Assembly: GCA_015485845.1 (NCBI GenBank) | Contig: WFSU01000171.1 | Location: 1-11,031 of the forward strand | Length of the DNA stretch: 11,031 nt | Source of the DNA: Nitratifractor sp. | GTDB lineage: Bacteria; Campylobacterota; Campylobacteria; Campylobacterales; Sulfurovaceae | Direction: 5' to 3' | Part shown: one piece after another, positions 6,306 through 11,031 of the stretch | Position numbering within the stretch: position 1 is the stretch's first letter | Layout of the letters: every line of letters starts with the position of its first letter | Notes under the pieces: model-generated | Told to the model about the DNA's origin: nothing | The model's input: the letters and a program-made list of their open reading frames with translations, nothing else | Databases searched by the model: none | Translations under genes and position numbers: made by a program

Positions 6306-6351
6306 GCTGTTTCCTTGTTATGTTTGTAATGTGAGTTTCCTGAAAACTGCC

Positions 6352-6437
6352 GGTTTCACTCGATAGCTCTGGCAGTCGCAAACACCGTTGGTGCCCCTTC
6401 GGGGTGGAGTGCTCCTTTGTCGCCATCGAGTGAAACC
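6352..6437 (-). ncRNA. Candidate structured leader RNA, copy 1 (upstream of P-II gene)
   Basis: Read on the minus strand. A perfect 13-bp outer stem (arms 6425-6437 and 6352-6364) encloses a 60-nt core: GGCGACAAAGGAGCACUC, a CCCC-GAA-GGGG hairpin, a second hairpin CACC-AAC-GGUG, then UUUGCGACUGCCAGAG. The core is nearly the same as that upstream of amtB (7898-7954), whereas the outer stem arms are unrelated in sequence but equally complementary. The small hairpins also vary with pairing kept. It lies between a TATAAT promoter and the P-II start (46 bases from the ATG), so it should be transcribed as 5' leader. It may be a riboswitch or a protein-binding leader. I cannot assign a known family; it does not look like the glnA or Downstream-peptide glutamine motifs as I know them. 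Confidence 0.7.
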
Positions 6438-6470
6438 TCTGTTGGCAAATAATCCAGAGGGTTCAATTGT

Positions 6471-6476
6471 ATTATA
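6471..6476 (-). promoter_or_regulatory. -10 box of the amtB-adjacent P-II gene (TATAAT)
   Basis: GGC-TATAAT on the minus strand lies directly after the amtB 3' hairpin, which fills the -35 region. Transcription would begin near 6464, about 27 bases before the structured leader element. Confidence 0.6.
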
Positions 6477-6479
6477 GCC

Positions 6480-6503
6480 GCATGGATGACTGAGCATCCA
6501 TGC
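6480..6503 (-). terminator. Hairpin after amtB
   Basis: A perfect 9-bp stem GCATGGATG/CATCCATGC with a six-base loop starts 8 bases after the amtB stop. No U-run follows; instead the P-II -10 box comes next. It may partly terminate amtB transcripts or protect their 3' ends. Confidence 0.45.
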
Positions 6504-6511
6504 ACATACTC

Positions 6512-7771
6512 TTAGAGGTTGATGGCCTCTTCACCGTGGACGGCTTCGTCCAGACCGCGCTGCTCTGTCTCTTCATCGACACGTCCACCACCGGTGAGCA
6601 AGCTTGCGACAAAGTAGACAACCGCTGTCATAATACCGCTATAGACGATGGTAAGACCTACTGCTTCGAGCTGCTTGATGATTTGAGCGCCCATGTTGTA
6701 GTTGTCAGCCATGAGGTAGGGTGCGACAAAGAGTGCCGTGGCGATCGAGCCCCAGATACCGACCAGACCGTGTACCCAGAAAGCATCCAGACTGTCGTCG
6801 ATGTTGACCATTTTCTTGAGCTTGGCGACACCAAAGGCACCAAGGGCTCCACCCACGAGACCGATGATCAGGGCGCCGATCATGTCAGCACTTCCCGAAG
6901 CGGGTGTGATGGCGACCAGTCCGGCGACGGCACCGGAAGCGCCACCGACGAGGGTTGCTTTTTTGTACATCATGTACTCCATCAGGAGCCAGCCGATGAC
7001 CCCGAGAGAGGCGGCGACGTTGGTGACGAGGAAGGCATTGGCAGCCACACCGTCAGCGGCGACTTCGGATCCGGCATTGAATCCAAACCAACCGAACCAG
7101 AGGAGTGATGCACCGAGCACCACCAGAATCGGGGAGAAAGGGCGGATGGCGACTTTGCCGTAGCCTTTACGCTTGCCAAGGATGGCCGCGACGACCAGAC
7201 CGGCGATACCGGCATTGATGTGGACGACGGTACCTCCCGCAAAGTCCATCTCACCGAAGTTCAATGTCGACCCGCCACCCCAGGCCCAGTGGGTGATGGG
7301 GGCGTACACGACGAGAATCCAGAGAGCCGCGAAGATCGTGAACGTCGAAAATTTGACCCGCTCGATCATCGAACCTCCGGCGATAGCGACGGCGATGGCG
7401 GCGAAGGTGCCCTGGAAGGCGACGAAAAGCAGCTCAGGAATGGTACCGCTGAGGCTCTTGTCTGTGATCCCGCTGAGGAAGAGTTTGCCCGTACCGATGA
7501 TATCCCCTTCACCAAAGGCGATGGAGTAACCGGCCAGTACCCAGACCAGGGTACCGACGGCAAAAGCGATGAGGCTCATCCCAATGGTGTTGAGGACGTT
7601 TTTGCGACGGGTCAATCCGCCGTAGAAGAGTGCCAGACCCGCCGGGGTCATCAGCATGACCAGTGCGGTGGCCACGATCATCCAGGAGGTGTCTCCGGAA
7701 CTGAGTTTGTCATCTGCCATAGCGGCAACCGGCATCAGCACTGTCAGTAATGTTAGAAGTTTTCGCTTCAT
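6512..7771 (-). CDS. amtB: Ammonium transporter AmtB
   Basis: A trimeric inner-membrane channel that moves ammonium into the cell and is gated by P-II. The 419-residue protein has an N-terminal signal-like segment (MKRKLL...AAMADD) before the first of about eleven membrane helices. The pore is marked by the twin histidines H184 (VVHINAG) and H334 (FWVHGL), D176 (MDFAGG), FQGTF (119-123) and WFGWFGFNAGS. The C-terminal tail from G395 to the end is charged and ends HGEEAINL, the region that contacts P-II in the family. The ATG at 7769-7771 has AAAGGAT 5 bases upstream; the longer frame would put 33 extra residues before the signal segment. Upstream lie the 20-bp box and the structured leader element; downstream is a P-II gene. 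Confidence 0.97.
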   Translation of the reverse strand: MKRKLLTLLTVLMPVAAMADDKLSSGDTSWMIVATALVMLMTPAGLALFYGGLTRRKNVLNTIGMSLIAFAVGTLVWVLAGYSIAFGEGDIIGTGKLFLSGITDKSLSGTIPELLFVAFQGTFAAIAVAIAGGSMIERVKFSTFTIFAALWILVVYAPITHWAWGGGSTLNFGEMDFAGGTVVHINAGIAGLVVAAILGKRKGYGKVAIRPFSPILVVLGASLLWFGWFGFNAGSEVAADGVAANAFLVTNVAASLGVIGWLLMEYMMYKKATLVGGASGAVAGLVAITPASGSADMIGALIIGLVGGALGAFGVAKLKKMVNIDDSLDAFWVHGLVGIWGSIATALFVAPYLMADNYNMGAQIIKQLEAVGLTIVYSGIMTAVVYFVASLLTGGGRVDEETEQRGLDEAVHGEEAINL

Positions 7772-7800
7772 GTGTATCCTTTTGTAATTTGAGATGGGGA

Positions 7801-7806
7801 ATGATA
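7801..7806 (-). promoter_or_regulatory. Possible -10 box for amtB (TATCAT)
   Basis: TATCAT on the minus strand lies 29 bases before the ATG, preceded by TCTCTGT. If this is used, the start site is downstream of the structured element, and only read-through from the regulator genes, or a further promoter, would carry the element into amtB mRNA. Confidence 0.35.
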
Positions 7807-7837
7807 ACAGAGAAAGGGATGCATTAGATGCAATGAG

Positions 7838-7857
7838 GTGATTAAAAAATGGGCAAT
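7838..7857 (-). promoter_or_regulatory. 20-bp box shared with the distal P-II gene
   Basis: The minus-strand sequence has TTGCCCAT then T-rich DNA and AATCAC, 17/20 identical to 5704-5723. It ends 31 bases upstream of the TATCAT, 11 bases (one helical turn) further than at the P-II promoter. That spacing suggests a bound activator on the same face of the DNA. Confidence 0.4.
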
Positions 7858-7882
7858 TAACTTTTTCCACTTCTGGAATTCA

Positions 7883-7969
7883 TGTTTTTTGACCAATACT
7901 CTGGCAGTCGCAAACGCAAGCGCCCCTTTCAGGGGTTGAGTGCTCCTTTGTCGCATTGGTCAAAAAACA
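7883..7969 (-). ncRNA. Candidate structured leader RNA, copy 2 (upstream of amtB)
   Basis: A perfect 15-bp outer stem (arms 7955-7969 and 7883-7897, GACCAA/TTGGTC plus an A/T run) encloses a 57-nt core. On the minus strand it reads GCGACAAAGGAGCACUC, hairpin CCCCU-GAA-AGGGG, hairpin CGC-UU-GCG, UUUGCGACUGCCAGAGU. The single-stranded segments match copy 1 almost base for base. The hairpins keep their pairing with changed bases and an extra U-A pair, and the outer stem is entirely different. It starts 22 bases after the PAS gene and ends 111 bases before the amtB ATG, so it is in the amtB leader if transcripts run from upstream. No U-run follows it, so it is not an ordinary terminator. Confidence 0.7.
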
Positions 7970-7977
7970 CTTAGAGA

Positions 7978-7993
7978 AGCTTTTTAAAAAGCT
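7978..7993. other. 16-base perfect palindrome at the end of the PAS gene
   Basis: AGCTTTTTAAAAAGCT overlaps the PAS gene stop codon. It could fold as a weak A/U hairpin or bind a dimeric protein. It has no terminator-like U-run of its own. Confidence 0.3.
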
Positions 7994-8699
7994 ACTCCTG
8001 GATGAAAGGGATGTCAAAAAGGATGCGGTGTTCATCGAGGAGGGTGATGATGCGCATCTCATCGGCCAGTGCCTTGATGGTACGGTCTTCGTCGTTGTAG
8101 CGGCCGTTGGCCTGGATGGTGAGGCGGACGATGGGGCGGCGTTTGTGGTCGATCATGATCGACTCGCCGACGGCCATGGTCAGGGAGATGTGCAGATCGG
8201 CCGAAGCGCGGAAGAGATGTAACGTCCGGCGCAGGAGTTTGGAAAATCCGTTCTGATCCAGCTTGAACTCGGGGAGATCGGCATCGGTCAGGAGGTCGAA
8301 TCGTGTCGAGTTTTCCATCGCAAAGAGGGCGATAGAAGCTTCGAGAATGGTGTTGATATTGGTCATTTTGAGTCGACTGGGATCGACCGGCTGGTTGCTT
8401 CGGGTGCGTGGACGGTAGTAGAGGCGGATTCCGATCTGCTCTTCGTCCTGGTACGCCACGGTGACGGCGTAGAAGTTCAGTTGCCGGTAGTGGAGTTCCA
8501 TGGGGGTGGTGCGGGTGCCGAAGTCGTTGGGGGCGTAGCTAAGGGCGAGGTCAAACAGTTCCCGCTTGTCGACGTACGCCAGAAGGATCTCGGCGGCATC
8601 ATTGAGGTAGACGATCGATCCGTGCCGGTCGAAGAGGACAAACGGGGAGTTGTCCGTGTCGAGAAAAAAGGTCAAATCGGTAGACTCAGAGCCAGGCAT
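7992..8699 (-). CDS. PAS-domain protein with degenerate kinase-like C-terminus (NtrB-like remnant)
   Basis: I do not recognise a named protein. Residues about 8-95 look like a PAS sensor domain (SPFVLFDRHGSIVYLNDAAEILL). Residues about 112-235 resemble the ATPase half of a histidine kinase in outline: TNINTILEASIALF, DLPEFKLDQNGFSKLLRRTLHLF in place of an N-box, and a final strand RILFDIPFIQE. However, no phospho-accepting His box and no convincing N, G1 or G2 box is visible. At 235 residues it is much shorter than NtrB. It overlaps the NtrC-like gene by 14 bases, with AAGGA 10 bases before its ATG, so the two are translationally coupled. It probably acts by binding its partner, not as a kinase. 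Position upstream of amtB suggests a role in nitrogen control, which is inference. Confidence 0.7.
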   Translation of the reverse strand: MPGSESTDLTFFLDTDNSPFVLFDRHGSIVYLNDAAEILLAYVDKRELFDLALSYAPNDFGTRTTPMELHYRQLNFYAVTVAYQDEEQIGIRLYYRPRTRSNQPVDPSRLKMTNINTILEASIALFAMENSTRFDLLTDADLPEFKLDQNGFSKLLRRTLHLFRASADLHISLTMAVGESIMIDHKRRPIVRLTIQANGRYNDEDRTIKALADEMRIITLLDEHRILFDIPFIQE

Positions 8700-9411
8700 G
8701 GATTTTTTTCCTTAGAGTGTTTCGGTTGATCCCCAGTGCTTCGGCGAGGCGCAGTTGGGAGCCGTAGACGTGCAGACCCGCCTCGAGCAGGGGTTTTTCG
8801 AACAGGCCGAGATGGCGGTGATAATCGGCCTCTTCGGGCATTTGACCCATAAAATAGTGGTGTAGCCCCCGCTCGAGGGCATCCCTGTCGCCACTTTGGA
8901 GCAGTACTTCACGGTAAATAGAAGCACGGAGTGAGCGGAGATTTTGACGGATGTCAAGGACATTTTTGGAGAGGGTGATTTCGGTATCGAGCATCAGGGT
9001 CTCGGCGGCTTCTTTCTGGTAGAGATCGGCGTAGAGGAGGATATCTTCGGGGCGTTCGCGCAGCGGGGGCATGTGGTAGATGAAGGCAAATGTTTCATCG
9101 AGTATTTTGGTATTGCCGGCATAGTCAGCGATGGCAATGATGTGTTTGTCTTCAAAGTCCAGCCGTTCGGTGTTTGGGATTTTTTCATAATGCTCGATGA
9201 TCAGAGCATCGGTTTGGCTCAGCAGAGTTTCGACCGCTTCCTGATCATGTCCGTCTACCGTGGGAAGGTCAGGGAAAAGGTGCCGCACAAGGGTGCGCTT
9301 ACCGCTCCAGGGTTCTCCGATGATGATCGAAGAAACATACAGCGTACGGGTGAGGTTGAGACTCTTGATGATCTGCTGTACCGTTTCGCTGCGGGTGGCG
9401 TAGTTTTGCAT
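8686..9411 (-). CDS. Degenerate NtrC-like AAA+/Fis regulator lacking the GAFTGA loop
   Basis: A 241-residue protein related to sigma-54 activators but cut down. Walker A is IGEPWSGKRT (31-40). The Walker B position reads ALIIEHYEKIP, where the usual Asp-Glu is Glu-His (E73, H74). Only about 35 residues separate the two, so the GAFTGA loop that touches sigma-54 is absent. The FRxDLYYRL arginine-finger segment is also missing, although MPPLRERPEDI (114-124) survives. The C-terminus is a clear Fis-type helix-turn-helix (GSQLRLAEALGINRNTLRKKIHAWL). There is no receiver domain. I chose the ATG at 9409-9411, with AAGAA about 8 bases upstream, over a GTG two codons earlier that abuts that site. It likely binds DNA and nucleotide without activating sigma-54, perhaps as a repressor or co-regulator of the cluster. 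Confidence 0.75.
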   Translation of the reverse strand: MQNYATRSETVQQIIKSLNLTRTLYVSSIIIGEPWSGKRTLVRHLFPDLPTVDGHDQEAVETLLSQTDALIIEHYEKIPNTERLDFEDKHIIAIADYAGNTKILDETFAFIYHMPPLRERPEDILLYADLYQKEAAETLMLDTEITLSKNVLDIRQNLRSLRASIYREVLLQSGDRDALERGLHHYFMGQMPEEADYHRHLGLFEKPLLEAGLHVYGSQLRLAEALGINRNTLRKKIHAWL

Positions 9412-9517
9412 GCGCACTTCTTTAGGTATGTAGATGCGAAGATCATAACATGCGGTTGCTTAAAAAGTAATCAGTTACGTGATGCTTATGAAAAAAGAGG
9501 AAAGGAAAGTAAAGATT

Positions 9518-9592
9518 TGGAGCGGGCGAACGGGTTCGAACCGTCGACCCTCACCTTGGCAAGGTGATGCTCTACCACTGAGCTACGCCCGC
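9518..9592 (-). tRNA. tRNA-Gly (GCC)
   Basis: Minus-strand cloverleaf: acceptor GCGGGCG/CGCCCGC, discriminator T, encoded CCA, D-arm AGCTCAGTGGTAGAGC, anticodon stem TCACC/GGTGA with loop TTGCCAA (anticodon GCC), T-arm GGTTCGAACC. It lies downstream of tRNA-Leu on the same strand. The 9412-9517 gap holds nothing else I can identify. Confidence 0.97.
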
Positions 9593-9650
9593 ACCGGATA
9601 GAAGTTTTATCGAAAATTATGATTTGCTCATATTTAAAACGATAAAGTGT

Positions 9651-9670
9651 TACAAAAGCGACCAGTCGCT
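9651..9670 (-). terminator. Possible terminator between tRNA-Leu and tRNA-Gly
   Basis: On the minus strand AGCGA-CTGG-TCGCT is followed by TTTTGTAA, a short stem and U-run 29 bases past tRNA-Leu. A second small hairpin (GTCC/GGAC, 9677-9689) precedes it. Confidence 0.45.
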
Positions 9671-9698
9671 TGAGCCGTCCGCTGAGGACTGTTTCGGA

Positions 9699-9784
9699 TG
9701 GTACCTCGGGTCGGAGTCGAACCGACACGGGCAAAGCCCACCAGATTTTGAGTCTAGCGTGTCTACCAATTCCACCACCGAGGC
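9699..9784 (-). tRNA. tRNA-Leu (CAA)
   Basis: A class II tRNA on the minus strand: acceptor GCCTCGG/CCGAGGT (first pair G-U), discriminator A, encoded CCA, anticodon stem CTAGA/TCTGG with loop CTCAAAA (anticodon CAA, reading UUG), long variable arm, T-arm GGTTCGACTCC. Confidence 0.95.
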
Positions 9785-9802
9785 ATCGTTTGTGGTGACG
9801 GA

Positions 9803-9808
9803 ATTGTA
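9803..9808 (-). promoter_or_regulatory. -10 box for tRNA-Leu (TACAAT)
   Basis: TACAAT on the minus strand lies 18 bases before the mature tRNA. No clear -35 is visible. It lies between the HU stop and the tRNA. Confidence 0.45.
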
Positions 9809-9849
9809 CTCAGGGTGAGCTTAAGAAAGGGTAAGAAGCTTCTGAAAAC

Positions 9850-10122
9850 TTATTCGATTGCTTCTTTGAGGAGTTTACCGGGTTTGAAACGGACGCTGTA
9901 TTTGGCCGGGACGCGGACTTTGCGATCGGTGCCGGGGATGGTGATGTCGCGCTCATTTTTCTTCGAGGCGGAGAACGAGCCGAATCCGAGGAATCCAACG
10001 GAATCCCGGGCTTTGAGCGCGGCAGTGATGGTTTCGATGGCCGCTTCGACGACCGCCTCGGTGTCGCGCTTGGAGAGATTGCTCTTGGCAGCGACTTTGG
10101 TGATGAACTCAGCTTTTTTCAT
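9850..10122 (-). CDS. hup: HU-family DNA-binding protein
   Basis: A small histone-like protein that bends and compacts DNA as a dimer. It is 90 residues, the usual length. The N-terminal helices (MKKAEFITKVAAKSNLSKRDTEAVVEAAIETI) are followed by the signature GFGSFSASKKNERD (46-59) and the DNA-clasping arm ITIPGTDRKVRVPAKYSVRFKPGK. P63 sits where HU inserts its kink-making proline, although the family's usual RNP is here TIP. The ATG has AAGGAGT 6 bases upstream. It diverges from ftsK across about 190 bases that hold the ftsK promoter and no gene I can see. IHF is less likely given the length and sequence. Confidence 0.95.
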   Translation of the reverse strand: MKKAEFITKVAAKSNLSKRDTEAVVEAAIETITAALKARDSVGFLGFGSFSASKKNERDITIPGTDRKVRVPAKYSVRFKPGKLLKEAIE

Positions 10123-10282
10123 GGTTGACTCCTTCAGTATTTGTGTTCCATGATATCGTTATCTTGCGCAAAAGTACAGCTTATGGGGGTTTTCCTCCAT
10201 CTTTTTTCCAAAAGTGTGTAGAAATATAACACAAAAGTGCCAGCAAAGTGCCTGAGCATCTACGTGATTAATTTTAATATGT

Positions 10283-10288
10283 TATAAT
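10283..10288 (+). promoter_or_regulatory. -10 box for ftsK (TATAAT)
   Basis: A perfect TATAAT with a TATGT lead lies 27 bases before the GTG start, in A/T-rich DNA without a -35. Confidence 0.6.
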
Positions 10289-10315
10289 ATGGTTTTTAAA
10301 ATCAAGGAGAGCGCC

Positions 10316-11031
10316 GTGCGGAGCCTAATCATTATTATCGGGATTGTACTGTTTTATGGAGGGTTTGCGACGGTGTTTCACGAAACCACACTCTCCGGCA
10401 ATCTCGGCAAGCAGTTTGGTGAGGGGAACCTGCGCTGGTTCGGCTACCTGGCATACGTTGATCTCTTTCTGGTATTTTACCCCCTCTATCAGCTCTACCG
10501 CAATCCCGCGCTGCTCAAGCGGATCGACCTCTATGCCGGATGGCTCATCCTCTTCGTCTCCCTCAATGTTTTCCAGCCTCTCGTGGTGGATCTGGATCAG
10601 AGCGGCGTCATCGGTCGGACGATCTACTCCACACTGCTACCGTTTATCGGTAAGGCCGGGCTGTGGCTCTTCTGGCTGATGACGTCACTGTTGGCGTTTG
10701 TCCTGATCGTGGATGATGATTACGATTTTGCTCCTTTGTTTTCGCGCTTGGCTTTTTGGCGCCATCGTGCACCACGTGCAGCCAAAAGTTCTACCAAATC
10801 TGTCAAGAAAAAACGCACCATTGTTTCGATCAACTCTCTTTACAGCCGCATACGTGCACTCTTTTTCAATCCTTTCAATATGGAGCGCAAAGACGAGATC
10901 GACCGCATCCTCAACATGGAGCTCGAGCCGATAGCCGTACGGGATCATTTCTCCGAGGCACCGGATGAGGAACCCCCGTACCAGCAGGACAATCACACGA
11001 CACGCCCTCCTGTGCTGGAAGAGAGGGATGA
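10316..11031 (+). CDS. ftsK: DNA translocase FtsK, N-terminal part (cut by window end)
   Basis: The frame stays open to the end (238 complete codons), so only the membrane domain and the start of the linker are visible. FtsK sits at the division septum and pumps chromosomal DNA to clear it and resolve dimers. Four hydrophobic helices are seen at about residues 4-21, 42-61, 72-91 and 107-132, matching the FtsK four-helix membrane domain. After VDDDYDF comes a basic stretch (APRAAKSSTKSVKKKR) and then an acidic, Pro-rich linker. The start is GTG at 10316 with AAGGAGA 5 bases upstream. The motor and gamma domains, which would prove the call, lie outside the window. Another four-helix membrane protein is possible but less likely. 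Confidence 0.7.
   Translation, partial: MRSLIIIIGIVLFYGGFATVFHETTLSGNLGKQFGEGNLRWFGYLAYVDLFLVFYPLYQLYRNPALLKRIDLYAGWLILFVSLNVFQPLVVDLDQSGVIGRTIYSTLLPFIGKAGLWLFWLMTSLLAFVLIVDDDYDFAPLFSRLAFWRHRAPRAAKSSTKSVKKKRTIVSINSLYSRIRALFFNPFNMERKDEIDRILNMELEPIAVRDHFSEAPDEEPPYQQDNHTTRPPVLEERD

Noticed and set aside
6500..7750. Open frames on the plus strand opposite amtB (6500-7108, 7220-7750)
   Set aside because: Asp/Gly-rich or low-complexity shadows of a membrane protein gene, with no supported start and no recognisable domain.
7772..7870. N-terminal extension of AmtB to an upstream start
   Set aside because: It would place 33 residues before a normal signal-like segment, whereas a good AAAGGAT site precedes the ATG at 7771.
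7846..7872. Sigma-54 promoter for amtB
   Set aside because: The only GG...GC candidate on the minus strand, TGGAAAAAGTTAATTGCC, has 12 bases between GG and GC instead of 10, and the TGGCAC-TTGC words are absent.
6352..7969. The leader elements as plain Rho-independent terminators or as known glutamine riboswitches
   Set aside because: No U-run follows the outer stem on either strand. The core does not contain the sequence words I know from glnA or Downstream-peptide RNAs. A database search would settle the second point.
6352..7969. The two leader elements as copies of a mobile repeat
   Set aside because: A recently moved repeat should keep its terminal inverted arms, yet the arms are the least conserved part and the inner unpaired segments the most. 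Not excluded without a genome-wide search.
1..11031. CRISPR array, prophage or insertion sequence
   Set aside because: No regularly spaced direct repeats, phage genes or transposase frames are present; the only repeats are short hairpin pairs and the two leader elements.

Overview
The window looks like chromosomal DNA of a Campylobacterota (Epsilonproteobacteria) bacterium, possibly a Sulfurovum- or Nitratifractor-like chemolithotroph. This rests on the protein flavour (P-II, AmtB, PyrF, cyclophilin, HU), on promoters that show a strong TATAAT-like -10 and no clear -35, and on tight gene packing at roughly half GC. The genus is a guess. There are no phage genes, IS elements or CRISPR arrays; it is housekeeping DNA with some unusual regulatory content.

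Layout. 1-2890: a dipeptide-binding protein gene (dppA, minus) diverges from an enolase-superfamily dipeptide epimerase (plus), suggesting uptake and use of peptides, including murein peptides. 2896-3790: a YqiA-like esterase (minus), tRNA-Ser(GCU) and a 41-residue membrane miniprotein (plus). 3800-5161: pyrF (minus) and a cytoplasmic cyclophilin (plus) diverge from overlapping -10 boxes, and the 3' end of pyrF lies inside a REP-like palindrome. 5200-9411: a nitrogen-control cluster on the minus strand. In transcription order it holds a degenerate NtrC-like AAA+/Fis protein, an overlapping PAS protein, amtB, and two nearly identical P-II genes. 9518-9784: tRNA-Gly(GCC) and tRNA-Leu(CAA). 9850-11031: an HU gene (minus) diverging from the start of ftsK (plus, cut by the window end).

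The most interesting signal is a pair of structured elements, one in the leader of amtB and one in the leader of the P-II gene next to it. Each has a 57-60 nt core with two small hairpins, enclosed by a perfect 13-15 bp stem. The core is strongly conserved while the stem sequences are unrelated, so base pairing and not sequence has been kept. I cannot match it to a riboswitch family from memory. Separately, a 20-bp box (17/20 identical) lies upstream of amtB and of the other P-II gene. amtB therefore carries both signals and each P-II gene carries one. Together with the two degenerate Ntr-like regulators immediately upstream, this looks like a local and possibly undescribed nitrogen-regulatory system.

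Three REP-like inverted pairs (GG-rich head plus a GGGAC-TTCA-GTCCC-type hairpin) lie between genes from 3800 to 5909. They show compensatory stem changes and resemble REPINs mobilised by RAYT transposases.
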